Positions 1-8,914 of a DNA stretch of 64,000 bases are shown one piece after another; the first letter of the stretch is position 1; each line of letters opens with the position of its first letter. The stretch covers positions 186,001-250,000 of the forward strand of contig NZ_PYGC01000001.1 in the NCBI RefSeq assembly GCF_003014495.1, written 5' to 3'. Under the pieces are notes generated by a model. It was given only the letters and a program-made list of their open reading frames with translations, searched no databases and was not told the origin of the DNA. This DNA comes from Prolixibacter denitrificans (lineage in GTDB: Bacteria; Bacteroidota; Bacteroidia; Bacteroidales; Prolixibacteraceae). Position numbers and translations under genes: made by a program.

Positions 1-1003
1 TATTCGGCCAGTAAGGCCACGGGTTGGTGTCGGCACGTTTTTCAGGCGGCTTTGGCAAAATCTCGATTTGTGTTACCGACTCAGCCTTTTGGCGAATGGA
101 AGTTCCCACACAGTCGGAACCGGTATCACCACCTCCGATAACGAGCACTTTCTTTTCCTTCGCGGAAATGCGTTCGTCTTCAGTGAATACTTCGCCACGA
201 TTGACTTTATTCTGCTGCTTCAGAAAGTCCATAGCAAAGTGAACACCTTCCAAATCGCGTCCCTCTACAACCAAATCGCGGGGCTGCATAGCTCCCACTG
301 CCAGACAAACGGCATCGTAGTCCTTCAACAGCTGCTCCGGAGTAATATCTTTACCAACTGTTGTGTTGGTTTTGAAGTCTATTCCTTCGGTAACGAAAAG
401 CTCCAACCGCCGATCGATGACGTTCTTGTTCAGCTTGAAATCGGGAATGCCGTAACGAAGCAATCCTCCAATAGCATCGTCCTGCTCGAAAACGGTAACA
501 GAGTGACCGGCCTGATTCAATACATCAGCTGCAGACATTCCTGCAGGGCCGGAACCAATTACGGCTACTTTCTTTCCGGTGCGTACTTCCGGAACACGAG
601 CCTGCACATATCCGCGATCGAACGCCTGTTCTACTACCGAAGCCTCGTTTTCCCGAATGGTAACCGATTCTTCATGAATGGCCAACACACAGGATTTTTC
701 GCAGGGTGCCGGACAAACGCGACCGGTAAACTCAGGGAAGCTGTTGGTTGACGAAAGGATATCGTAAGCCTCTTCCCATTTCCCCAGGTAGATGGCATCC
801 TGCCACTCAGGAATTTTACTGGTTACCGGGCAAGCCCAGTGGCAAAACGGAATGCCACAATCCATACACCGGGAGGCCTGATCTTTCCTGTCCTTTTCGT
901 TCAAGGTCTGTTCAACCTCGCCAAAATCGTATATTCTTTCTTTAACGGGACGGTACCCGCTCTCTTTTTTCGGTATCTCAATAAAACCTTTTGGATTTCC
1001 CAT
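1..1003 (-). CDS. gltD: Glutamate synthase (NADPH) small subunit, 3' part cut by window edge
   Basis: Supplies electrons from NAD(P)H to the large glutamate synthase subunit in the cytoplasm. About 334 residues are visible from an ATG at 1003-1001. The rest, roughly a third judging from the usual 450-490 residues, lies to the left of the window. The N-terminal cysteine clusters CMDCGIPFCHWAC and VCPAPCEKSC are the 4Fe-4S ligands. The first dinucleotide fold shows GSGPAG and a second GGGDTG, as expected for the FAD and NAD(P)H sites. It lies 56 bases downstream of gltB on the same strand, so both are probably one transcript. The recognition is secure. Confidence 0.95.
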   Translation of the reverse strand, partial: MGNPKGFIEIPKKESGYRPVKERIYDFGEVEQTLNEKDRKDQASRCMDCGIPFCHWACPVTSKIPEWQDAIYLGKWEEAYDILSSTNSFPEFTGRVCPAPCEKSCVLAIHEESVTIRENEASVVEQAFDRGYVQARVPEVRTGKKVAVIGSGPAGMSAADVLNQAGHSVTVFEQDDAIGGLLRYGIPDFKLNKNVIDRRLELFVTEGIDFKTNTTVGKDITPEQLLKDYDAVCLAVGAMQPRDLVVEGRDLEGVHFAMDFLKQQNKVNRGEVFTEDERISAKEKKVLVIGGGDTGSDCVGTSIRQKAESVTQIEILPKPPEKRADTNPWPYWPN

Positions 1004-1059
1004 GATGAAGATTTTTTTTATTAAACGTGCTGAATTACCTTTCTCTCTTCTCTTCCGGC

Positions 1060-4000
1060 TTATTCGTGTCGAGCCGGATCATCTTCCGTTAACTGAAGTT
1101 TCTTCTTCAATTCCTTCAATTTAAGCTCTTCAAGCACTTTCTTGTATTCGAATGGGATCACCTTAACAAATTTGGGAAGGTACTCATCCCAGTTAGTCAG
1201 AATTCGCTGGGCCAGGGAACTCTGTGTATGCAGCAAGTGGTTACTAATCATCTCCTGCAGTTCCTGAATATCGGATCTGTCCTCAACAGGTGTCAGTTCA
1301 ACCAACCCTTTGTTACAGTAGTAATCGAAGTCGCCTTTCTCATCAAGCACGTAAGCGATTCCACCACTCATACCCGCTGCAAAGTTCCGCCCGGTTGTAC
1401 CCAGAACGACGGTCCGTCCACCGGTCATGTACTCGCAGCAGTGATCTCCGGTTCCTTCCACAACAGCTATCGCACCAGAGTTCCGAACGCAGAAACGCTC
1501 ACCGGCAACTCCCCGGATATACACTTCGCCACTGGTTGCACCATATAACGTTGTGTTACCCACAATGATGTTTTCTTCCGGGACGAAATTGGCTCCCTGC
1601 GGCGGAACAACCGTTATCTTTCCTCCGGAAAGTCCTTTTCCAAGGTAGTCGTTCGAGTCGCCTTCCAGGCGGAAAGTGCTGCCTTTGGTCAGGAACGCAC
1701 CGAAACTCTGGCCGGCCGAACCTCTAAAGGTACAGTTAATGGTATCTTCCGGAAGACCTTCTTCTCCGTATCGCTTGGAAACTTCACCCGAAAGCATGGC
1801 TCCGACAGTCCGCATCACATTGTTGATATCATGCGCAATCCAAACTTTTTCTCCGCTCTTGATGGCTTTATTAGCCTCGCGGATGAGGGTCCGGTCAATC
1901 ACATCGTCCAGATTCTTGGTGTTGGGCTGTACGTTGTGAAGCGGATACTGAGCAGCTTCCTTCGGTACATACAGCAACTTAGAGAAGTCAACCGTCTTCA
2001 TCTTCCAGTTCATCACGTCAGGATTCGGCTCCAGCAGATCGGCACGCCCGACGAGTTCATCGAAGGTGCGGACACCAATCTCGGCCATGTATTCGCGAAT
2101 TTCCCGGGCAATGAATTGGAAATAGTTGATAACGTATTCCGAGCGTCCAATAAAACGCTTCCGTAACTTCTTATTCTGAGTTGCAATTCCTGCCGGACAG
2201 GTATTCAGGTGACACTTACGCATCATCACACATCCCATCACAATCAGTGACGCGGTAGCGATACCAAATTCCTCAGCTCCGAGCAGTCCCATGATAACGA
2301 CATCACGACCATTTTTCAGCTGCCCGTCGGTCTGCAGCTTAACGCGACCACGCAGGTTATTCATAACCAACGTTTGCTGTGCCTCCGAGATTCCGAGTTC
2401 GGCCGGCAGTCCGGCATGCTTGATCGAACTGGCCGGAGAAGCTCCTGTCCCTCCTTCGGTTCCACTAATAATAATGATATCGGAGAATCCCTTGGCTACA
2501 CCAGCAGCTACCGTTCCTACACCGGTTTCAGAAACCAGCTTCACAGAAACTTTAGCGGCGGGATTTACATTTTTCAGGTCGTAAATCAACTGTGCCAGGT
2601 CCTCAATCGAATAAATATCGTGGTGCGGAGGTGGTGAAATCAGCGTAATCCCCGGTGTCGATTTACGGGTTTTTGCGATGATTTTGTTCACCTTATATCC
2701 CGGAAGCTGTCCACCTTCTCCGGGTTTTGCCCCCTGCGCAATTTTAATCTGTATCTCCTGAGCATTCATCAGGTAGTTATTGGTCACGCCAAAACGCCCC
2801 GATGCGATCTGCTTGATTTTGGAGTTTCTGTCAGTGCCGAACCGGTCCGGATCTTCTCCTCCTTCACCGGTATTGCTTCGTCCGCCAATGGCGTTCATAG
2901 CAATTGCCAATGCTTCGTGTGCTTCTTTCGAAATGGAACCGTAAGACATGGCTCCGGTCACGAAACGCTTCATGATATTTTCTTCCGACTCTACCTCATC
3001 GACCGGAATCGGATTCTTCTTCCACTGCAAAGCACCCCGAATGAAAGCCGGCTTCTGATTTTCCTTGTCAACCAGTTGGCTGAACTTCTTGTACACATCG
3101 TAATCGTTGGTTTTGGTTGCCCATTGCAACAACCCGATGGTTTCCGGGTTCCAGGCGTGATGCTCACCATCTTGCCGGTAATGATATTCACCGGTATTCT
3201 TCAGCATAAACTTATGTTGACCGTTGGGAGCAAATGCCTGAGCGTGGAACATCATCGTTTCACGGTAAATCTCTTCGAGACCGATACCGCTGATGCGCGA
3301 CGCTGTACCTTTGAAATATTTCTCAATCAGTTCCTGGCTTACGCCGATGGCTTCAAAAATCTGGGCGCCGTGGTACGATCGCAACGTGGAAATACCCATT
3401 TTCGACAGAATCTTCAGCAAGCCTTTGTCGATGGCTTTGATGTAGTTCTTCCGGGCATCTTTGTATTCCATTGAGATCTCGCCTTCGCGAACCTGCTTAT
3501 TCAACGCAGCAAAAGCCAGATAAGGATTTACAACACTGGCACCATATCCCAGCAGCAGCGCAAAGTGCATTACCTCTCGCGGCTCGGCTGACTCGACGAT
3601 GATACCAATCTGCATCCGCTTTTTCTTCTGGATGAGATGGTGATGAACTGCTGAAACACAAAGCAACGAAGGAATCGGAGCCTGTTCTGCAGAAATACCG
3701 CGGTCGGTTAATATGATCAAGTTCTTTTTGTCGTCAACGGCCTTTTCGGCCTGAGCCAACATATTATTGAACGATTTCTTAAATCCTTCCACCCCATCTT
3801 TTACCGGGAAAAGCATGGGAATGGTGGCATGATTGAATGCCTCGTGCTTCAAATCCTTGATTTTCCCCAAATCGGTATTGGTGATAATTGGGCTGTCGAA
3901 TTTGATCAATTTGCAGTGCTCCGGGCTCTCTTCCAACATATTTCCCGAAAGAGAACCAATGTAGTTGGTGAGAGACATCACCAGTCCTTCCCTGATGGGA

Positions 4001-5580
4001 TCGATTGCCGGGTTGGTCACCTGGGCAAACATTTGACGGAAGTAACTGAAGAACCGCTTCGGCTTTTCGGAGAAAACAGCAATGGGCGTGTCGTTACCCA
4101 TGGAACTGGTCGGCTCTGCTCCGTTTTCAGCCATCGGTTTCAACAACATGTTGATGTCTTCTTTCGAGTAACCAAATACTTTGGCGTAAGCCGGGAAATC
4201 CTCTCCCATATTCGAAGAAACGCGCTGTTTTACTACGATGTCTTCCATCAACAGGCGGTTTTCTTTCAGCCAGTTGATATACGGATTTCTGCGCGAAAGT
4301 TGTGCCTTTACTTCCTTATCGGGAATCAGGATACCTAATTTCGTATCGACCAGCAACAGTTTTCCCGGACGCAAACGGCCTTTTTCTTTAATTTCATCTG
4401 CCGGAAAAGTTTGCACTCCAACTTCCGAGCCCATCACAATCAAATCATTGTTGGTGATCACGTAACGTGACGGACGCAAACCATTCCTATCGAGTGTACC
4501 ACCGATATAACGGCCATCGGAGAAAACCATCGATGCGGGTCCGTCCCATGGCTCCATCAAGGTGGAGTTGTATTCATAAAATGCTTTCAGACTTTCCGGA
4601 ATCGGGTTCTTTTCGTTGAACGACTCGGGAATCATCATACACAATGAGTGCGGCATGTCGCGGCCTGTCATGTGCAGGAACTCGAGTACGTTGTCAAACG
4701 AGGACGAGTCTGACTTTCCGGGTTCAACCACCGGGAAGAGTTTTTCGAGCTCGTCGCCGAATAAATCGGACTGAAGCAGCGCTTCGCGGGCATGCATCCA
4801 CAGGCGGTTTCCTTTAACCGTGTTAATTTCACCGTTGTGTGCCACCATGCGAAACGGCTGCGCCAGATCCCAGGTTGGAAAAGTATTGGTACTAAAACGG
4901 GAATGAACCAGTGCAATCGCACTCTTCATCTCCGGATGAGTTAAATCTTTATAGTAGCTACGCAACTGATCCGGCGTAAGCATACCTTTATAGATAATTA
5001 CCTTCGTTGAGAAACTGGGCAGGTAAAACGATTCTTTCTCATTCAGATGAGATTCGCGAATCTCTCTCTCAGCCTGCTTTCGAACCAAATACAACTTCCG
5101 CTCCAGCGCATCCTGTTCCATGTGAGCTGTAACGAAAACCTGTTTCACGTTGGGTTCGGTCCGTCGTGCAATCTCACCTACGACAGAGCTGTCAACCGGA
5201 ACATCTCTCCATGCAATTAAACGCAATCCTTCCAGTTCGATATAACGATTCATTACCTCCTGACACACGGCGGCCTCTTCTTCGTCTACCGGAAGAAAAA
5301 CCAGGCCTGTTCCGTAATGACCTGCTGAAGGCAAATCTATTTTCTGTGAGATGAAAAAGTCGTGCGGAATCTGCAGCAATATGCCTGCCCCGTCACCGGT
5401 TTGATTGTCGGCGCTGGTCGCACCCCTGTGGTCCATGTTCCGCAAAACAGTCAGTCCTCGCTCTACTATATCATGCGACTGCTGTCCTTTGATGTGCGCA
5501 ACAAACCCAATACCACAGGCATCGTGCTCGTTTGCAGGGTCATACATTCCCTGCGGTTGTGGAAATCTTTTCTGCACCAT
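1060..5580 (-). CDS. gltB: Glutamate synthase large subunit
   Basis: Converts glutamine and 2-oxoglutarate to two glutamates. The ATG at 5580 gives 1506 residues; the frame stays open to an ATG at 5628, but the 16 extra residues look unlike the family. The N-terminal class-II amidotransferase domain starts at DACGIGF; Cys22 is the nucleophile and the residues before it would be the removable propeptide. The central and FMN-binding synthase domains follow, with GGEDPDRFG and the 3Fe-4S cysteines CHLNTC around KCHLNTCPAGIATQ. The C-terminal GXGXG beta-helix region (GSAGQSFGAF, GDHCCEYMTGG) is complete. It is the first gene of gltBD, with a promoter and a leader hairpin upstream at 5685-5745. 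Confidence 0.97.
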   Translation of the reverse strand: MVQKRFPQPQGMYDPANEHDACGIGFVAHIKGQQSHDIVERGLTVLRNMDHRGATSADNQTGDGAGILLQIPHDFFISQKIDLPSAGHYGTGLVFLPVDEEEAAVCQEVMNRYIELEGLRLIAWRDVPVDSSVVGEIARRTEPNVKQVFVTAHMEQDALERKLYLVRKQAEREIRESHLNEKESFYLPSFSTKVIIYKGMLTPDQLRSYYKDLTHPEMKSAIALVHSRFSTNTFPTWDLAQPFRMVAHNGEINTVKGNRLWMHAREALLQSDLFGDELEKLFPVVEPGKSDSSSFDNVLEFLHMTGRDMPHSLCMMIPESFNEKNPIPESLKAFYEYNSTLMEPWDGPASMVFSDGRYIGGTLDRNGLRPSRYVITNNDLIVMGSEVGVQTFPADEIKEKGRLRPGKLLLVDTKLGILIPDKEVKAQLSRRNPYINWLKENRLLMEDIVVKQRVSSNMGEDFPAYAKVFGYSKEDINMLLKPMAENGAEPTSSMGNDTPIAVFSEKPKRFFSYFRQMFAQVTNPAIDPIREGLVMSLTNYIGSLSGNMLEESPEHCKLIKFDSPIITNTDLGKIKDLKHEAFNHATIPMLFPVKDGVEGFKKSFNNMLAQAEKAVDDKKNLIILTDRGISAEQAPIPSLLCVSAVHHHLIQKKKRMQIGIIVESAEPREVMHFALLLGYGASVVNPYLAFAALNKQVREGEISMEYKDARKNYIKAIDKGLLKILSKMGISTLRSYHGAQIFEAIGVSQELIEKYFKGTASRISGIGLEEIYRETMMFHAQAFAPNGQHKFMLKNTGEYHYRQDGEHHAWNPETIGLLQWATKTNDYDVYKKFSQLVDKENQKPAFIRGALQWKKNPIPVDEVESEENIMKRFVTGAMSYGSISKEAHEALAIAMNAIGGRSNTGEGGEDPDRFGTDRNSKIKQIASGRFGVTNNYLMNAQEIQIKIAQGAKPGEGGQLPGYKVNKIIAKTRKSTPGITLISPPPHHDIYSIEDLAQLIYDLKNVNPAAKVSVKLVSETGVGTVAAGVAKGFSDIIIISGTEGGTGASPASSIKHAGLPAELGISEAQQTLVMNNLRGRVKLQTDGQLKNGRDVVIMGLLGAEEFGIATASLIVMGCVMMRKCHLNTCPAGIATQNKKLRKRFIGRSEYVINYFQFIAREIREYMAEIGVRTFDELVGRADLLEPNPDVMNWKMKTVDFSKLLYVPKEAAQYPLHNVQPNTKNLDDVIDRTLIREANKAIKSGEKVWIAHDINNVMRTVGAMLSGEVSKRYGEEGLPEDTINCTFRGSAGQSFGAFLTKGSTFRLEGDSNDYLGKGLSGGKITVVPPQGANFVPEENIIVGNTTLYGATSGEVYIRGVAGERFCVRNSGAIAVVEGTGDHCCEYMTGGRTVVLGTTGRNFAAGMSGGIAYVLDEKGDFDYYCNKGLVELTPVEDRSDIQELQEMISNHLLHTQSSLAQRILTNWDEYLPKFVKVIPFEYKKVLEELKLKELKKKLQLTEDDPARHE

Positions 5581-5684
5581 ATCTGAAAAATTTAATAGAC
5601 TAAACTCAGGAAAGTCAGGAAGTGACAACTAATACTTCCGTAAATCTTTCACAAAAAAAAGCTACCAGGCGGAAAACTGTAAGT

Positions 5685-5710
5685 AAAAAACAGTCTATTT
5701 TTTTAGACTG
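5685..5710 (-). promoter_or_regulatory. Hairpin with T-tract at the start of the gltB leader
   Basis: On the minus strand CAGTCTA and TAGACTG form a perfect 7-bp stem (5704-5710 with 5691-5697) around an A-rich loop, followed by six T residues (5690-5685). It falls where transcription from the promoter at 5715-5745 should start. It may stabilise the 5' end, act as an attenuator, or be a terminator for transcripts arriving from upstream. Confidence 0.45.
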
Positions 5711-5714
5711 AAAG

Positions 5715-5745
5715 CAAAAATAGCTTTTAAATCTTATAATTCCAA
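5715..5745 (-). promoter_or_regulatory. Bacteroidota-type promoter for gltBD
   Basis: Reading the minus strand, TTG (5745-5743) is followed after 20 bases by TATTTTTG (5722-5715). This fits the Bacteroidota -33/-7 consensus TTTG and TAnnTTTG. It lies 135 bases upstream of the chosen gltB start. Confidence 0.55.
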
Positions 5746-5906
5746 TAATGAAGACGATACCCGGGGGTACGGAATACACTGAATTGGGGGTTGTTAGCGC
5801 TACCATAAATATGCAACAGGGTGATTTATAAGCGCATAATCGAACGTATTAAGTTTTCGTTAATAGAAACACCTAATATTATTATAATATGAAGGATTAA
5901 GTGCAG
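5746..5906. other. Intergenic stretch between gltB promoter and argH terminator
   Basis: Part of the 389-base gap 5581-5969. Apart from the promoter, leader hairpin and terminator listed separately I see no gene. A 63-codon minus-strand frame at 5615-5806 has no recognisable protein character. Confidence 0.5.
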
Positions 5907-5942
5907 AAAAAAAGCCTTTCCGTTATCGAAAAGGCTTTTTTA
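5907..5942 (-). terminator. Intrinsic terminator downstream of argH
   Basis: A 12-bp stem (AAAAAAGCCTTT with AAAGGCTTTTTT) surrounds a 10-base loop, with A and T tracts on both sides, so it can work in either direction. It lies 28 bases beyond the argH stop. Confidence 0.85.
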
Positions 5943-5969
5943 AGAGCAATTTGTTCAAACCAATCATCA

Positions 5970-7304
5970 TTACTGCCCCAACAGCTTCTGAAAGGCTAGT
6001 TCAACCTTCTCAAATGAAAAGCCCTTCAGGACTTCTTCCATTTTTTGATCAATTTCATTCAGACACAAATTCCCAATACTCCCTTCATGTGTATGGTTTA
6101 CCGCCATATCGGGCTGAAATTCACCTCTGTTTATTTCCTCTCCCACTTCCCGGTAGGCATCACGAAAGGGTACTCCGGAAAGCACCCGGCGGTTTACCTC
6201 TTCCACGCTATACATATATTTATAACGTTCATCATCCAAAATGGACTGGTTCACCTCCAGGTTGGCAATTGCAAAATTGGCAATGTCCAAACAGTCATTC
6301 AACTCGGCAAAAGCCGGAATGAAGACCTCCTTCACCAGTTGCAAATCCCTGAAATAACCACTGGGCAGGTTATTCACCATTAATGTAATTTGATTCGGCA
6401 ATGCCTGTATCTTATTACAGTGCGAACGCAAAAGCTCGAAAACATCCGGATTCTTCTTGTGCGGCATAATACTGGAACCTGTCGTCAGCTCCTTCGGCAA
6501 CGACACAAAATTGAAATTCTGACTCATATACAAACATACGTCCATGGCCAGCTTTGCCAGCGTAGCCGCCACTGACGCCAACGCAAAGGCAACAACCTTT
6601 TCCGTCTTACCTCTTCCCATCTGCGCGTATACCACATTGTAATTCATGGTATCGAATCCCAATAAGTCCGTTGTCATCTGCCGGTTCAACGGAAAGGATG
6701 AACCGTAGCCCGCAGCCGAGCCCAGCGGATTCTGGTCGGCTACCCGGTATGCAGCCTGAACCAGCAACAAATCGTCAATCAAACTCTCCGCGTAAGCACC
6801 AAACCACAAACCAAACGACGAAGGCATTGCTACCTGAAAGTGCGTATATCCGGGCATCAGCACTTCTTTATATTTTTCACTTTGGGCAACAAGCGTGCGA
6901 TACAACGACTCAACCTTCTCTACTATTAATTTTAACTCATTACGAGTAAAGAGCTTCAAGTCGACCAGAACCTGGTCATTCCTGGAGCGACCGCTATGGA
7001 TTTTCTTCCCAACATCCCCCAGCCGCTGGATCAACAGCATCTCAACCTGGGAATGCACATCTTCGACGCCATCTTCAATAACGAAATCACCGTTTTTGAT
7101 CTCCTTATATATATTACGTAGTTCATTGGTCAAAACCGTGAGCTCATCTTTCTCGAGCAGATGAATAGACTCGAGCATATGAATATGTGCCAACGAACCT
7201 AGCACATCAAATTCAGCAAGCGAATAATCCATCTCCACATCTTTACCGACTGTGAATCTTTCGATTAGCGAATCGACTTTATATCCCTTGTCCCAAAGTT
7301 TCAT
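5970..7304 (-). CDS. argH: Argininosuccinate lyase
   Basis: Splits argininosuccinate into arginine and fumarate, the last step of arginine synthesis. The ATG at 7304 (MKLWDKGYKVDSL) gives 444 residues, the usual size; 16 further residues are open upstream but are not family-like. The fumarase/lyase signature GSSIMPHKKNPDVFELLRS is intact, as are GSAAGYGSSFPL and the N-terminal HSGRSRNDQV motif. It is monocistronic, closed by the terminator at 5907-5942, and lies more than 40 kb from the other arginine genes of the window. A possible -7 element is listed at 7331-7338. Confidence 0.97.
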   Translation of the reverse strand: MKLWDKGYKVDSLIERFTVGKDVEMDYSLAEFDVLGSLAHIHMLESIHLLEKDELTVLTNELRNIYKEIKNGDFVIEDGVEDVHSQVEMLLIQRLGDVGKKIHSGRSRNDQVLVDLKLFTRNELKLIVEKVESLYRTLVAQSEKYKEVLMPGYTHFQVAMPSSFGLWFGAYAESLIDDLLLVQAAYRVADQNPLGSAAGYGSSFPLNRQMTTDLLGFDTMNYNVVYAQMGRGKTEKVVAFALASVAATLAKLAMDVCLYMSQNFNFVSLPKELTTGSSIMPHKKNPDVFELLRSHCNKIQALPNQITLMVNNLPSGYFRDLQLVKEVFIPAFAELNDCLDIANFAIANLEVNQSILDDERYKYMYSVEEVNRRVLSGVPFRDAYREVGEEINRGEFQPDMAVNHTHEGSIGNLCLNEIDQKMEEVLKGFSFEKVELAFQKLLGQ

Positions 7305-7330
7305 GATATTTATTATTAGGATTTGCCAAA

Positions 7331-7338
7331 CAAAGTTA
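7331..7338 (-). promoter_or_regulatory. Possible -7 element for argH
   Basis: The minus strand reads TAACTTTG, a perfect TAnnTTTG, 27 bases upstream of the argH ATG. No TTTG lies at the usual 19-21-base distance; the nearest is 13 bases away. I see no good ARG box here. Confidence 0.3.
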
Positions 7339-7840
7339 ATTGAAGTTTGCACAAAGGACTATTCATAGCCACACATTGAGCTCTAAATACGAAAAATTTG
7401 ATAATCCCTTAATTATTCCGACCCGATTTAGTCATTATCTATAAAATTTCATCACACCCCCTCTTAGGCCACCCCACCAGCAGTAAAAAACTGTTCTTAC
7501 CAAAACAGACTTCATTCTATTCAAATAACCAATACCTTAACATTTACCCCAAGCAGAATTCATTTTACAATCATTTTGTCATAAATACCCTTTTTTACCT
7601 ACCAATTTGGGACGATCTTTTAAATTTTTGTTAATTGATGATACCACCCCTTATTTTTATGAGGTTCAAATGAAAAATAAATATACTTTTGAAATCGTTA
7701 CCCCATTTGAAAAGGGGTTGAATTTCATTTTTTATTGTTTTTTATAATTTACACCCTATAAAATTAGCACCAACACGAAAAATAAAGACAACTCAGGAAG
7801 AAAACTTAAAATGCATGTTTAACCCTAAAAATTGCTCAAA
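7339..7840. other. AT-rich divergent intergenic region between argH and the porin gene
   Basis: About 500 bases without a credible gene. It holds a candidate plus-strand -7 element, TACTTTTG at 7684-7691, about 150 bases before the porin ATG. Just after it is a small inverted repeat, ACCCC/GGGGT, near 7700-7718, in what would be the 5' leader. I see no sigma-54 type TGGC-TTGC site. Confidence 0.4.
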
Positions 7841-8503
7841 ATGAAAAAACTTGTTACTGTATTCTTCTCATCCTTACTGTTGCTTTCTGCAACTGTAACC
7901 ATGGCTCAGGATTCAAAAGGCTCCTGGAATGTTGGAGCAGACCTCTATAACCGTTACGTATGGAGGGGAACTGACTTTGGAAACTCACCTGTTGTTCAGC
8001 CCACCATTGAATACTCGGTTGGTGGTTTTGCTATTGGCGCCTGGGGTAGCTACTCGCTGAGTGCCAACACAGGCGGCACCGAAGCAGACCTCTACATGAG
8101 TTATGCTTTCGATTCCGGATTGAGCTTCACATTTACCAACTATTATTTCCCGGTTGAACCAGGAAGCAGTGGTAACTATTTTGACTTCAGCAACACGTAC
8201 CACACTTACGAAATTGGTGCGTCTCAAGCTCTGGGTAATTTCTCCCTTTCGGGATATTACTACCTGAATCAAAACAACGACCTATACTTCGAAGCTGGTT
8301 ATTCTTTCAAAAAGGTAGATCTGTTTGTAGGAGCCGGAAACGAAAGCTACACCACCGACACCAACTTCAATGTAGTCAACATTGGCCTTTCTACATCAAA
8401 AGAAATTCCGATTACCGACAAGTTCTCGCTGCCTGTTACCGGTAGTGTCATTGTCAACCCCGATAAAGATCAAATATTCTTTGTCGTAGGTATTTCTCTC
8501 TAG
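7841..8503 (+). CDS. TorF-like putative outer-membrane porin
   Basis: A 220-residue exported beta-barrel. The ATG at 7841 begins a signal peptide (MKKLVTVFFSSLLLLSATV, cut after TMAQ). The mature part starts with alternating aromatic strands (VGADLYNRYVWRGTDF) that resemble the TorF/gcw_chp family, and it ends with a short hydrophobic-aromatic strand (FFVVGISL) typical of barrel proteins. It is followed after 29 bases by the P-II gene and then Amt, so it probably serves nitrogen-compound passage across the outer membrane. The substrate is not evident. The family call is by resemblance. Confidence 0.7.
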   Translation: MKKLVTVFFSSLLLLSATVTMAQDSKGSWNVGADLYNRYVWRGTDFGNSPVVQPTIEYSVGGFAIGAWGSYSLSANTGGTEADLYMSYAFDSGLSFTFTNYYFPVEPGSSGNYFDFSNTYHTYEIGASQALGNFSLSGYYYLNQNNDLYFEAGYSFKKVDLFVGAGNESYTTDTNFNVVNIGLSTSKEIPITDKFSLPVTGSVIVNPDKDQIFFVVGISL

Positions 8504-8532
8504 TCCATCATCAAGAAAAAAATCACATACAC

Positions 8533-8889
8533 ATGAAAAAAATTGAAGCGATTATCCGAAAAACAAAATTCGATGAGGTAACAGAAGCCCTCAAAGAAGT
8601 AGGGATTGATTTCTTCTCGTACTGGGATGTCCGGGGTATCGGACAAGCCCGCCAGGAAAGAGTCTATCGTGGAGTGGTTTACGACACGAGTTCCATTGAG
8701 CGCACTAAACTATCCATCATTGTGCGTGACAAAAATCTGGACAAAACGATAAAAGCCATTCTGGAAACAGCCCGGACCGGTGAAATTGGTGACGGAAAAA
8801 TCTTCGTTGTTGATATCCAACAGTCCTACCGTATCAGGACCGGTGAGTCTGGTGATGAAGCCTTGTTTATTAAAGGTTTGGAGGAGTAA
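8533..8889 (+). CDS. glnK: P-II nitrogen regulatory protein
   Basis: Small trimeric sensor of 2-oxoglutarate and adenylate nucleotides that plugs and regulates Amt channels. It has 118 residues. The B-loop TGEIGDGKIFV and the C-loop YRIRTGE are intact. The T-loop is one residue shorter than in E. coli GlnB, but YRGVVY aligns with YRGAEY, so Tyr50 corresponds to the uridylylated Tyr51. It lies 25 bases upstream of the Amt gene, the classic glnK-amtB pairing. Whether it should be called glnB or glnK rests on this context. Confidence 0.93.
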   Translation: MKKIEAIIRKTKFDEVTEALKEVGIDFFSYWDVRGIGQARQERVYRGVVYDTSSIERTKLSIIVRDKNLDKTIKAILETARTGEIGDGKIFVVDIQQSYRIRTGESGDEALFIKGLEE

Positions 8890-8914
8890 ATCAAAACATT
8901 CAAAATATTAAATT

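Noticed and set aside
68-751. Long plus-strand reading frame opposite gltD
   Set aside because: The minus-strand frame encodes a clear GltD with cysteine clusters and nucleotide folds; the plus-strand frame has no protein character.
5615-5806. 63-codon minus-strand frame upstream of gltB
   Set aside because: It overlaps the gltB promoter and leader hairpin and reads as unrelated aromatic and hydrophobic residues.
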